Positions 25,262 to 33,723 of a stretch of 64,000 nucleotides of DNA are shown here, one piece after another. Source of the stretch: Acidobacteriota bacterium (GTDB lineage Bacteria > Acidobacteriota > Blastocatellia > Pyrinomonadales > Pyrinomonadaceae); the NCBI GenBank assembly GCA_016700175.1, contig CP065003.1, forward strand, positions 1,498,001 through 1,562,000, written 5' to 3'. The position numbers were made by a program, and so were the translations under genes. How positions within the stretch are numbered: the first letter of the stretch is position 1; each line of letters opens with the position of its first letter. The notes beneath the pieces are model-generated. The model was given only the letters and a program-made list of their open reading frames with translations. It made no database searches and was not told the DNA's origin.

Positions 25262-27061
25262 CTAGGCCTTCTTTGCTCCCTGTTTGGAGCCTTTGGAATA
25301 ATCCCTGAGCCTGGGCTCGATGTGCGAAACGTCCACACTTTCGTACGAGAGCACCGGAGCCTCCTCCGAATACTCGGCGATGGTCGTCTTCAGCCATTCG
25401 TCGTCGTTGCGGTCGGGGAAATCCGGCTTGTAGTGCGCGCCTCGGGATTCGTTTCGGTTCAGCGCTCCGAGCGTTATCACCCTCGCCAGCTGAAGCATAT
25501 TCCAGAGCTGTCGCGCGTGCGGGACCGCCTGCGTGGCCCAGAGGTTCGAATCGTTGATCGAGATGTTCCGGAAACGGTCTATCAGCTCCAAAAGCTTGTT
25601 GTCGGTCTCCTGGAGGCGGTCGTTGTAGCGGATGACCGTGACATTGTCGGTCATCACCCTGCCCATCTCGTCGTGGATCTTGTACTGGTTCTCGCCGCCC
25701 TCGCTCTTGATGATCTCGTCGTTGATCTCCTGCTGTTTCTTAAGCTCGGAGTCGTAGATGCCGTTCGTCTCCGTGGACCCTCTCTCGACGTTCTTCGCGT
25801 ATTCGATCGCCGAAGGCGCCGCGACGAAACCGCCGTAAACGCAGGAAAGGAGCGAGTTCGCGCCGAGCCGGTTCGCGCCGTGGATCGAGAAATCGCATTC
25901 GCCCGCGGCGAAAAGGCCCGGGATGTTGGTCCTCTGCTCGAAATCGACCCACAGGCCGCCCATCGAATAGTGGACGCCAGGGAAGATCCTCATAGGCACG
26001 TGCCTGGGATCGTCGCCGATGAACATCTCGTAGATCTCGAGGATCGCGCCCAGCTTTCGGTCGAGAGTCTCGGCGGGAATGTGCGAAAGGTCCAGGTAGA
26101 CCTGATTCTCGCCCTTGACCCCGTAGCCGTCGAGGCAGGTCTGGAAGATCTCGCGTGTCGCGATGTCCCTGGGGACGAGGTTTCCGTAAGCGGGATATTT
26201 TTCTTCGAGGAAGTACCAGCGTTCCGAATCGGGAATGTCCTGCGGATCGCGCTCGTCGCCTTTGTTCTTCGGGACCCAGACGCGGCCGCCTTCGCCCCGG
26301 GCGGACTCGCTCATCAGGCGCAGCTTGTCCTCTCCCGGGATCGATGTCGGGTGGACCTGTATGAACTCGCCGTTCGCGTACCTGGCTCCCTGCTGGTAAC
26401 AGGCGGAGACGGCGCTTCCCGTGCAAACCTGGGAATTCGTCGATTTTCCGTAGATCAGGCCCGGACCGCCGGTCGCCATTATCACGGCATCGGCCTTGAA
26501 GGATCTAAGCTCGAGCGTCTGTAGGTCCATCGCGACGATGCCCCTGCAGACCTGATGATCGTCGAGCACCAGCGAGAGCATCTCCCAGCCTTCGTACTTC
26601 GCGACGGATCCCGCCGATTCGAACTTCCTGACCTGCTCGTCGAGCGCGTAAAGTAGCTGCTGGCCCGTCGACGCGCCCGCGAACGCGGTCCTGTGGTGCA
26701 GAGTCCCGCCGAAGCGGCGGAAATCCAGCAGGCCTTCCTTGGTGCGGGAGAAAGGCACGCCCATACGATCAAACAGATGGATGATCGCCGGCGCCATGTC
26801 CGTCATACGGCGCACCGGCTCCTGATCGGCGAGAAAGTCTCCGCCGTAGACCGTGTCGTCGAAATGCTTCCAGGGCGAATCCCCTTCGCCCTTCGTGTTT
26901 ACCGCGCCGTTGATGCCGCCCTGTGCGCACACGGAATGCGAACGCTTTACCGGCACGACCGAGAAGAGGTCCACGTTGTGTCCCGCTTCGGCGATCTTCA
27001 TTGCCGCGGCAAGGCCCGCCAGGCCTCCGCCGACGATCGCGATGTTGATCTTGTTGCTCAA
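25262..27061 (-). CDS. sdhA: Succinate dehydrogenase flavoprotein subunit
   Basis: This 599-residue protein opens with the FAD-binding motif AIVGGGLAGLAAA. The covalent FAD His is in RSHSVCAQGGING. Substrate-site motifs include QVHPTS and GGLWVDF, and the FAD motif AGECDFSIHGANRLGANSLL (second half) closes the domain. It oxidises succinate to fumarate in the TCA cycle and respiratory chain. It sits in the middle of sdhCAB and is separated from sdhC by about 43 bases. The length and sequence fit the Bacillus/epsilonproteobacterial-like SdhA group. Confidence 0.96.
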   Translation of the reverse strand: MSNKINIAIVGGGLAGLAAAMKIAEAGHNVDLFSVVPVKRSHSVCAQGGINGAVNTKGEGDSPWKHFDDTVYGGDFLADQEPVRRMTDMAPAIIHLFDRMGVPFSRTKEGLLDFRRFGGTLHHRTAFAGASTGQQLLYALDEQVRKFESAGSVAKYEGWEMLSLVLDDHQVCRGIVAMDLQTLELRSFKADAVIMATGGPGLIYGKSTNSQVCTGSAVSACYQQGARYANGEFIQVHPTSIPGEDKLRLMSESARGEGGRVWVPKNKGDERDPQDIPDSERWYFLEEKYPAYGNLVPRDIATREIFQTCLDGYGVKGENQVYLDLSHIPAETLDRKLGAILEIYEMFIGDDPRHVPMRIFPGVHYSMGGLWVDFEQRTNIPGLFAAGECDFSIHGANRLGANSLLSCVYGGFVAAPSAIEYAKNVERGSTETNGIYDSELKKQQEINDEIIKSEGGENQYKIHDEMGRVMTDNVTVIRYNDRLQETDNKLLELIDRFRNISINDSNLWATQAVPHARQLWNMLQLARVITLGALNRNESRGAHYKPDFPDRNDDEWLKTTIAEYSEEAPVLSYESVDVSHIEPRLRDYSKGSKQGAKKA

Positions 27062-27104
27062 ATCGATTCTCCCCCTTGGCCGGATGGAAACCGTCGCCTG
27101 TCTC

Positions 27105-27830
27105 TTAGAATTCTTCCGAACGGATCGCCGGAACGGATTCAGACTGCTGCTCGCACAAAAACTCCGGCATCAGACCGCACGGCCTCACAAACGAGAACGC
27201 CGCGTTCGTGCCCGCCGCGAAAAGCCCGAATGCCAGCGCAGCGCAGACAGCAAGCGCGGCCTTTTGCGCCTTCTCGCCGATCACGAGTCCCCAATCGACT
27301 GCGAACAGGTAGATCCCGTAGCCGAGGTGCCAGGCGGTCGTAAACACTCCGAGGACATAAAAGATCAGAATGCCCGCGTTCTGCATATCCGACGCGACGA
27401 TCGCGAACGCCTTGTCCGCATTTCCCGCCACCGCAATATCGGTCAGTCCGAACGCCGAGAACAGGCCCCATCGGAAGTGCAGAAGGTGGAACAGGAGGAA
27501 CACGAAAAGGAAGATTCCCGAGACCCTCTGGAAAAAGTAAAGCCAGTTCCTGCCGTAGCTGTATTTCGAGACGTTGTTCCGTGCCTCGGCGGTTATGAAG
27601 ATCCCGTAAACAGAGTGATAGGCAAGCGGCAGAAAGATCCCGAAGATCTCGATCAGCAGGAGGAACGGCAGATGGTGAATGTCTTCAACCGCCTTGTTGA
27701 ACACGTCGGGGCCGTTCATCGCCTTCGCGTTCGTGAACATATGAACGCCGAAGAAGATCCCGAGCGGGATTATCCCCGTTATCTGGTGAAGTTTCCGAAG
27801 TATGAATGTGGTACTCAGTTTTCCCGCCAT
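27105..27830 (-). CDS. sdhC: Succinate dehydrogenase cytochrome b subunit, single-chain type
   Basis: The start at 27830 (MAGKLSTTF) has GGGAGAG upstream and gives 241 residues. There are five membrane helices with heme-ligand-like His residues: LHQITG, GVHMF, AYHSVYG, LHFRWG and AWHLGYG. A single large membrane subunit with five helices marks a type B (diheme b558) enzyme, which works with menaquinone. No separate sdhD is present, as expected. It is first in the operon; the control region upstream is shared with a divergent LysR gene. Confidence 0.92.
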   Translation of the reverse strand: MAGKLSTTFILRKLHQITGIIPLGIFFGVHMFTNAKAMNGPDVFNKAVEDIHHLPFLLLIEIFGIFLPLAYHSVYGIFITAEARNNVSKYSYGRNWLYFFQRVSGIFLFVFLLFHLLHFRWGLFSAFGLTDIAVAGNADKAFAIVASDMQNAGILIFYVLGVFTTAWHLGYGIYLFAVDWGLVIGEKAQKAALAVCAALAFGLFAAGTNAAFSFVRPCGLMPEFLCEQQSESVPAIRSEEF

Positions 27831-28019
27831 CGCTTGCTTTCTCTCCCGCTGAAGGCGCGGTTCTGCCGTTCCCCCTGCGCCCATCCGGACAATGTACGAA
27901 GCTATAAATGTTACATATTACCCGCCGAATTGCTAAATTAGCGTAAATGAAATCGATTGGAATAATTATGAAGGCTTCCTTATAATTTTTCTTCAGGCCG
28001 GCGAGCCGCCAATCGGTAG

Positions 28020-28952
28020 ATGTCCGGCACGAACCATAGGGAAATGCACATAGAAACTTTCAAGGTGTTCTGCGACCTCGTCGAACTGCAGAGCTTCTCC
28101 CTCGCCGCCGAGAGGAACTTCGTCACGCAATCGGCCGTCAGCCAGCAGATCCGCACGCTCGAGGACAAGTTCGAGCGCAAACTGCTCGAGCGCGTACGCG
28201 GCCGCCGCGAGATAAGGCTTACCCCCGAAGGCGAGGTCTTCTATCGCGAATGCAAGAACGTGCTTGAGTCTTACGGCCAGATGCTCGAGAACATGAACTC
28301 TATGGTCGGCAAGGTCAGCGGCACCGTGAAGGTCGCGACCGTTTACAGCGTTGGCCTGCACGAACTGCCTCCGAAGGTCCGCGAGTTCATGTCGCGGTTC
28401 CCTTCCATCAAGATCGATCTTGAGTATTCAAGGACCACGCGTGTCGTGCGGGACGTTTTGAAGGGCGTCGTCGAGCTCGGCGTCGTCGCCTTCCCCGAAC
28501 CGAGGAAGGGCCTTTCGATTGTTCCCATGGCTTCGGACAGGCTGGTTCTGATAACTTCGCCGGACCACGAACTGGCGGAAAACGAGGTCATCGACGTGCG
28601 TAAATTGAAAGGCAGGGATTTTGTGCTGTTCGAACGGGACATCCCGACCCGAAAGGCAACGGACAAAATCCTTAAGTCTTACGGTGTTTCGGTGCAGAAA
28701 GTGGCCGAGTTCGACAATATTGAAACGATAAAACGGGCGGTCGAGGTCGGATTCGGGATCGCTATCGTACCGTATCCGAGCGTCGTGGACGAAGAATCGA
28801 ACGGTCAGCTTTCTGTGATCAAGTTCAAGGAAAAGGAATGGTCGCGGCAGGTCGCCGTTGTTCACAGGGGAGACCGCGACCTTTCGCTGGCGGCTCGCAA
28901 GTTCGTCGAGTTGTTGAGGATCGATTCTTCGGCGAACCGCGGCGCAGCGTGA
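28020..28952 (+). CDS. LysR family transcriptional regulator
   Basis: This 310-residue protein has a winged HTH at residues about 10-70 (FSLAAERNFVTQSAVSQQI, LEDKFERKLLERV) and a LysR substrate-binding domain with two lobes. The start may be 28020 or the ATG at 28044 (MHIETFKVF); neither has a strong Shine-Dalgarno sequence. It diverges from sdhC with 189 bases between the starts. That gap contains a GCTAA-A-TTAGC palindrome at 27932-27942 and AT-rich stretches. Control of sdh and of itself is a plausible but unproven role. Similar proteins resemble the CysB/CbbR-like branch. Confidence 0.92.
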   Translation: MSGTNHREMHIETFKVFCDLVELQSFSLAAERNFVTQSAVSQQIRTLEDKFERKLLERVRGRREIRLTPEGEVFYRECKNVLESYGQMLENMNSMVGKVSGTVKVATVYSVGLHELPPKVREFMSRFPSIKIDLEYSRTTRVVRDVLKGVVELGVVAFPEPRKGLSIVPMASDRLVLITSPDHELAENEVIDVRKLKGRDFVLFERDIPTRKATDKILKSYGVSVQKVAEFDNIETIKRAVEVGFGIAIVPYPSVVDEESNGQLSVIKFKEKEWSRQVAVVHRGDRDLSLAARKFVELLRIDSSANRGAA

Positions 28953-29017
28953 GATGTTTGAAATTCATTCGGCCGCGATCACTGCCAGAGGCTTATCCCG
29001 GCTTTTTAGCCGGACCA

Positions 29018-29328
29018 GACACCGACCCGTTTAGAGCAGCGCTCTGCGCTGCATTGAGCGCGAAGCGCGAACCTAGGACCGCCCCGTTTAGAGCGGCGCT
29101 CTGCGCTGCATTGAGCGCGAAGCGCGAACCTAGGGCTCCCGACACCGCCCCGTTTAGAGCGGCGCTCTGCGCTGCATTGAGCGCGAAGCGCGAACCTAGG
29201 GCTCCCGACACCGACCCGTTTAGAGCAGCGCTCTGCGCTGCATTGAGCGCAAAGCGCGAACCTAGGGCTCCCGACACCGACCCGTTTAGAGCAGCGCTCT
29301 GCGCTGCATTGAGCGCGAAGCGCGAACG
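29018..29328 (+). repeat. Five tandem copies of a 66-bp repeat
   Basis: The units start near 29018, 29077, 29141, 29207 and 29273; copies three and four are exactly 66 bp and the first two are shortened. Copies are nearly identical and contain a perfect hairpin (AGAGC, AGC, GCTCT) and a second GCGC-GAA-GCGC hairpin. Because 66 is a multiple of three, open frames exist on both strands, but they are repeat artefacts and not taken as genes. The stretch 29329-29460 holds nothing recognised. Confidence 0.9.
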
Positions 29329-29460
29329 CTTGCAGTCGCGGTGAGCGAGGTCGGAAGATACCGTTCCGGATCACGCAATCGCTTTGCGACTACGGACATG
29401 TGGCTCCCATCGGAGCCGGAGGGTGTGGGTGTGCCGCGTTGCTATTAACATTGCGCGCCG

Positions 29461-29565
29461 ATGGCGCTTTTCAATGGTCAATGGGCATTGAGCAATGATC
29501 AATGGGAAGAAGCGTGCGTGGTTCTTCTCTGCGGTCTCTGCGTGCTCTGCGGTTTTTTTTGCCCG
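29461..29565 (+). repeat. Low-complexity intergenic words (CAATGGTC and CTCTGCGG types)
   Basis: Words like TCAATGG recur about four times in 29470-29508, then CTCTGCGG/CTCTGCGT words recur in 29525-29558 before a T run. The second part looks like one arm of the CACAGAG-type repeat found elsewhere in this window. No gene is seen. Confidence 0.5.
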
Positions 29566-29625
29566 TCGCTGGCGCTCCGGGTTCTGATTTCGGGCGGTCC
29601 GGGTTCCGATTGCGAATTCTTTTCT

Positions 29626-30888
29626 CTATTCGGACGCGACCAAGGTGAGCGGCCCGGTCGCGTTGATCCCGTTCAATGCGTTCCTGAGCATAGGGATGAT
29701 GCCTTCCGCTTCCATATATTCCCTTCCCAGCAACCTTCTGAAGCTCTTGTCTTCGGATCCGCCCTCGAGTTCATCGAGCATCCCCTCGAACATCGCTGTC
29801 ACAAGCTCGGGAGCGAACTGCTTCCCGCTGTTCCTCTGAAGGTCCTCGATCACCTCGTGAGCGGGGCGCCGCGCTTTGTACGGCCGGTTCGTCGTCATTG
29901 CGTCGAACGAATCGGCGAGGTTCACGATCTTCGCGATATACGGGATCTGGTCGTCTTTCAATCCGTCGGGATACCCCCGGCCGTCGAGCCTCTCGTGGTG
30001 ATATTTGGCCGCAAGCGGAACGTCCGTATACGGATGATGGATCGGGAGCAGGATGTCGTAGCCGACTACCGGGTGCTTGCTGAGCTCCGCCGATTCTTTT
30101 GCGTTGATCCTCGTCGGGGAGTTGATTATCCGCTTCTCGACCGTCAGCTTGCCGACGTCGTGAAGATAGCCGGCAACGGCGACGCCCTCGACGCGCTCGT
30201 CGGACCATCCGAGCGACTTCGCGATCAGTTCCGAGTACTTCCCTACTCTGACCGAATGCCCCTCGGTGTATTTGTCCTTGTAATCGATGGCCGCCGCGAA
30301 CGATTTGACCGTGTCGGCGTAGGTCAGCCGCATCTCCTCGTACAGCCGCCTATTTTGCTCCGCCTTCCGTTCTAGTTCCGCAAGCAGGTTGCGCTGGTAT
30401 ATGCCGACGCCTATGTGCCTCGCCATCGCCTGGACGATCGCACGGTCGGCCGAGTTGAACGGCTCGCCGCTCGCCTTCTCGCCGAGCATCACTAGTCCGA
30501 CGAGCTCGTCGTGGACGATCATAGGTATGATCAGCTCGATACCCCTCTTCTCCACGAACGGCTGATAGCGCTGGAAGAAGATCAGCATCTTCGCCTGGCT
30601 CGCCTCGATCGCACTCATCCCGGCGGTAAGGAACTCGCGCTCGTCGGCTGGATCGATCGATGCCGAGACCGGAAAATCATCCCCAAGCCCGCGCACCGCA
30701 AGAAAATTAAGCTCGTGTCCGAACCTCGAATACCTCGCGATGCCTCCGCGCATTATCGCCAGCGAACCCAAAAGGAGGTGGAACGAGGTCCGGATCATCT
30801 CGTGGAAGTTGTACTTGTGCGCAACTTCCTGGCCGATGTCGGCGAGCGCCGAGAAGGTGTGGATGAGTTTCTGTTCTGATTCTGGCAT
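29626..30888 (-). CDS. GAF-HD-GYP domain cyclic-di-GMP phosphodiesterase
   Basis: The start at 30888 (MPESEQKLIHTF) gives 420 residues. Residues about 20-180 look like a GAF sensor domain, and the second half is an HD-GYP domain. The HD dyad is seen as LHDVGKL, and the GYP motif region as HHERLDGRGYPDGL, so catalytic metal ligands are intact. HD-GYP enzymes break cyclic-di-GMP to GMP. The gene follows the STAS gene by 19 bases on the same strand, so both may be one unit linking stress signalling with c-di-GMP. Confidence 0.93.
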   Translation of the reverse strand: MPESEQKLIHTFSALADIGQEVAHKYNFHEMIRTSFHLLLGSLAIMRGGIARYSRFGHELNFLAVRGLGDDFPVSASIDPADEREFLTAGMSAIEASQAKMLIFFQRYQPFVEKRGIELIIPMIVHDELVGLVMLGEKASGEPFNSADRAIVQAMARHIGVGIYQRNLLAELERKAEQNRRLYEEMRLTYADTVKSFAAAIDYKDKYTEGHSVRVGKYSELIAKSLGWSDERVEGVAVAGYLHDVGKLTVEKRIINSPTRINAKESAELSKHPVVGYDILLPIHHPYTDVPLAAKYHHERLDGRGYPDGLKDDQIPYIAKIVNLADSFDAMTTNRPYKARRPAHEVIEDLQRNSGKQFAPELVTAMFEGMLDELEGGSEDKSFRRLLGREYMEAEGIIPMLRNALNGINATGPLTLVASE

Positions 30889-30907
30889 TGCGGGATGTCT
30901 GGCGAAC

Positions 30908-31228
30908 CTATGCCGTGACGATGCGGGCGTGCCTGGAAAGGCCAAGCGTTTCGAATAGATGGGCGGTGTCCGGATTGACGTCGGTGAACACGACTTCGGC
31001 GTTCGCGCCGGACGCGGCGTCGATCACGCCGAGCAGGATCGAGATTCCTATGCTGTTCACGATCTCCGTATCTCTGAAACTCACGAGAAGCCGGCTGCAG
31101 CCCTGTGCGATCTTGTCACGGCATTCGCGCTCGATCTTCTCGCCAGTGATCTTGTTTAGGTATTCGTTTGCGTAAACGACGGCGGTCTCGCCTTCACGCC
31201 GGATCTCGGCTTGTGCGCTGTTTGACAT
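30908..31228 (-). CDS. STAS domain anti-sigma factor antagonist
   Basis: This 106-residue protein is a single STAS domain of the SpoIIAA/RsbV kind. The conserved phosphorylation Ser is in the loop IVNSIGISILLG. Such proteins, when unphosphorylated, bind an anti-sigma kinase and free a sigma factor. No cognate kinase or phosphatase is next to it. The following HD-GYP gene starts 19 bases downstream. Confidence 0.88.
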   Translation of the reverse strand: MSNSAQAEIRREGETAVVYANEYLNKITGEKIERECRDKIAQGCSRLLVSFRDTEIVNSIGISILLGVIDAASGANAEVVFTDVNPDTAHLFETLGLSRHARIVTA

Positions 31229-31435
31229 TTTTTCGCTTGAAAGGGCCGGAGTGCGATCTTCCGCACGGAGGCGGGCGCGTGGCCCTTATGTTCGGGATCT
31301 GGAATTGAGCCTGAAAACTCGCGAGTTAAAGTAATACTTTAAGAAAAGGATGTCAATGCCGTGAATTTCAGCAATATGCGACGAAAGTAGTTCACCGCAG
31401 GGGACGCAGAGAGCGGAGAGATTTTTAGAGAGGCG

Positions 31436-31578
31436 TAAACGCGAAGGTCGCTATGGTCGCAAAGGTAATTGTCGCCTTTTCCTCTGGACTATCTCATCCG
31501 ATTGTCCATTGAATTCGAATTTGCGGCACATACGAATCTGTCAAACGCCCTTCGCGACCATAGCGACCTTCGCGTTTA
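31436..31578. repeat. 25-bp perfect inverted repeat in a gene-free stretch
   Basis: The arms lie at 31436-31460 and 31554-31578, beginning TAAACGCGAAGG and ending CCTTCGCGTTTA, and are perfectly complementary. Pairing continues inward for four more bases after one mismatch. About 93 bases lie between the arms. Flanking words (ACCGCAGGGGACGCAGAGAG and AATCTCTGCGC) are of the same CGCAGAG type. The whole gene-free stretch 31229-31649 consists mostly of this element. Confidence 0.9.
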
Positions 31579-31649
31579 GAAATCTCTGCGCTTCGTGCGA
31601 AAGTCCCCGACAAGCTGAAGCTCGTCGGACAACGGGCACCGCAAGCCTG

Positions 31650-32111
31650 TCACTTCTTCCAGTACGTCTTGATCTTCAGGTGCAGCATTGGGAACGGGAC
31701 GTATTCCGCCTGGCGGCCGGATTCCCTCAGCTTTTCGACCATGTGGAGGCCGCCGTCAGCATTGCGTGTATGCACGATGAACGAGGCGGAACGGTTGAAT
31801 TCGACATTCTCGGCGAGCCACTCGGCGACCGCGTAGCCCGTTCGGCCGAAGTCGTCGTGGTCGTTGGATTCGTAATGGTGGGGGAGTAGGTCGTGGTCGA
31901 GAAAGATCGCGTCGAACTTCTGTTCGGCGAGAACCCGCTTGGCGTCGACGACCGTCGAAACGATCTCAAGATTGTCGCCTTTGAAGCGCTTTTCGAACCA
32001 ACGGTGCCTTCGCTCGTCGTCGTCGAGAACAAAGACGTCGATGGGGTCCCGCTCCGCGGAGAGGTCGGCTAAACCCAAACGTATCAACAAACTGCGCAGG
32101 ATCTTCTTCAT
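31650..32111 (-). CDS. Receiver-like domain protein (cyclic-phosphate processing receiver type)
   Basis: This 153-residue protein has a response-regulator-like fold. The acidic cluster VFVLDDDERRHRWFEKRF and the phospho-acceptor-like strand DAIFLDHDLLPHHY match a receiver variant. The family is annotated as cyclic-phosphate processing receiver domain proteins, found near RNA-processing or stress genes. The normal Lys near the C-terminus is replaced (VHTRNADGG), so classical phosphorelay is doubtful. It stands alone; a histidine kinase is not near. Confidence 0.7.
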   Translation of the reverse strand: MKKILRSLLIRLGLADLSAERDPIDVFVLDDDERRHRWFEKRFKGDNLEIVSTVVDAKRVLAEQKFDAIFLDHDLLPHHYESNDHDDFGRTGYAVAEWLAENVEFNRSASFIVHTRNADGGLHMVEKLRESGRQAEYVPFPMLHLKIKTYWKK

Positions 32112-32224
32112 TTACTCCGTGGTTAGGCGAAGCAGTAAATATATCACAGCGGCCCTTTGCCGGCACCTGCCGAGCGACTTTCGCGGACGGAAGATCTGCG
32201 ATTCCGGGACGGATCCTGCGAAAC

Positions 32225-32252
32225 TTGATAATGGACTTCGCGGTGCTATAAT
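32225..32252 (+). promoter_or_regulatory. Sigma70-type promoter for the DnaC-like gene
   Basis: TTGATA (32225-32230) and TATAAT (32247-32252) are separated by 16 bases. The start codon at 32324 follows after a leader of about 65 bases. Confidence 0.65.
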
Positions 32253-32323
32253 CCTGAGAGATTCGAGGCGGTATCCGGGACACTCCCGGTCCCGATCCGG
32301 CGCCCGCACGATCGTTCATCCAG

Positions 32324-33103
32324 ATGCCCCAGGAAAAACCAACACTTCGGTCGGTTCCCGACCCGGATGAAGAGCCGCGATCCACTGGTCCGGGAGAAGA
32401 CTCCGTTTGCCGGAAATGCTTCGGGACGGGAATGGAGTACGTCGAGGGCAAAGGCGTGCGAAGATGCGCGTGCAGACGGCAGAGCTCGCAATCCGGATTG
32501 ATCACGGCGGCCAGAATTCCCAGAAGGTACGAGAACTGCCACTTCAACACTTTCCGGCCGACAAACAGTTCACAGGAAAAGGCGTTCAAGTTCGCTTCGC
32601 GTCTCGCGATGGACTACCCGGCAGTGGACCGAGGCCTTCTTCTGATGGGCACGGTCGGCGTCGGCAAGACGCACCTTGCGGTCTCGATCCTGAAAGGCCT
32701 GACGGAGCGCGGATTCACCTGTCTTTTTTATGAGTTCGGAACGCTCCTGAAGGAGATCCAGAATTCCTACAATCCGGTTTCGAAGACTTCCGAGCTTACC
32801 GTCCTCGCACCCGTCTTCAACTCGGAAGTGCTTGTGCTGGATGAACTTGGAGCCTCGAAGCCGACCGACTGGGTCCGCGACACGATGGCCCACGTAATCA
32901 ACACCCGCTACAACGACCGGAAGCTGACGGTGTTCACGACGAATTATCTGGACAGATCCGGTGACAGCCGGGACGAGACATTGCAGGACAGGATAGGTAT
33001 CCGCCTCAGGTCCAGGCTGTTCGAGATGAGCAAGACGCTCGTGATGTCCGGGGAAGACTACCGGCGCACTTACGACAGGCCGCTCGAGGCCGCTTCCTCC
33101 TGA
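32324..33103 (+). CDS. DnaC/IstB-like AAA+ ATPase (helicase loader)
   Basis: This 259-residue protein has an N-terminal zinc-binding pattern (CRKCFGTG, CACR, residues about 29-52) and an AAA+ domain. Walker A is GTVGVGKTHLA, Walker B is VLVLDELGA, and sensor motifs follow (VFTTNY; IRLRSRLFEMSK with an Arg finger). The family loads the replicative helicase DnaB. No transposase or phage gene is next to it, so a chromosomal loader is more likely than an IstB. It converges on msrQ with 6 bases between stops. Confidence 0.88.
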   Translation: MPQEKPTLRSVPDPDEEPRSTGPGEDSVCRKCFGTGMEYVEGKGVRRCACRRQSSQSGLITAARIPRRYENCHFNTFRPTNSSQEKAFKFASRLAMDYPAVDRGLLLMGTVGVGKTHLAVSILKGLTERGFTCLFYEFGTLLKEIQNSYNPVSKTSELTVLAPVFNSEVLVLDELGASKPTDWVRDTMAHVINTRYNDRKLTVFTTNYLDRSGDSRDETLQDRIGIRLRSRLFEMSKTLVMSGEDYRRTYDRPLEAASS

Positions 33104-33109
33104 ACCGCC

Positions 33110-33715
33110 TCACGCCTTCGCTTCCGACCTGACTTTCGGCGCGAATTTCACCCACAGCCTGTAACCGAAAAGAGCCGCGAGTACGATCCCCGCGATGATC
33201 GGCCAGAAGAAGTCCGATTTCTGGATCAGGTAGAAGTGAACGACGCCGAAGACCGCCGCGACATAGACCAGCCGGTGAAGTTTCTGCCAGCGCTTTCCTC
33301 CAAGCCTCTTGACCCAGCCATTGGTTGATGTGACCGCAAGCGGGAGCAAAATCCCGAGAGCGCTCATACCGAGAGCGATGAACGGCCTCTGCCAGACGTC
33401 TTCGATGATACCGGACAGGTCCAGCGACTTGTCGAAGATCGAATAAGTGACGAGGTGCGCACAGCCGTAGAAAAACGCGAACAGACCGAGCATTCTTCGG
33501 TAGCGGATCAGGTCGTTGCGCCCCGTGATCTTCCGAAGCGGCGTCACGGCAAGAGAGATCAGAAGGAAAATAAGCGTCAGAACGCCCGTGGTCGCGAGAA
33601 CGAACTCGACGGGATTCGCCCCAAGGTTTCCCCGGTACCAGTCCCACGCAAGAAGAGAAGGAGGGACGAGAGCGTTCACCACGATCAGGACCTTGTTGAA
33701 CTGCGTATCGTTCAT
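33110..33715 (-). CDS. msrQ: MsrQ heme-binding membrane subunit
   Basis: This 201-residue protein has six predicted membrane helices with His residues typical of ferric-reductase-like MsrQ: YGCAHLVTY, QKLHRLVYV and GVVHFYLI. MsrQ brings electrons from the quinone pool to MsrP for repair of oxidised methionine in periplasmic proteins. It follows msrP with 8 bases between them, which is the usual msrPQ order. No msrA or msrB is near. Confidence 0.93.
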   Translation of the reverse strand: MNDTQFNKVLIVVNALVPPSLLAWDWYRGNLGANPVEFVLATTGVLTLIFLLISLAVTPLRKITGRNDLIRYRRMLGLFAFFYGCAHLVTYSIFDKSLDLSGIIEDVWQRPFIALGMSALGILLPLAVTSTNGWVKRLGGKRWQKLHRLVYVAAVFGVVHFYLIQKSDFFWPIIAGIVLAALFGYRLWVKFAPKVRSEAKA

Positions 33716-33723
33716 CCTCGCCC

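Noticed and set aside
28838..29344. A 168-residue reading frame across the 66-bp repeats, and its opposite-strand counterparts
   Set aside because: The frame overlaps the LysR gene and is made of repeat units; frames stay open on both strands only because the unit length is a multiple of three.
32324..33103. IstB of an IS21-type insertion sequence
   Set aside because: No istA transposase or terminal repeats flank the gene, and the N-terminal zinc motif and context fit a chromosomal DnaC-like loader better.
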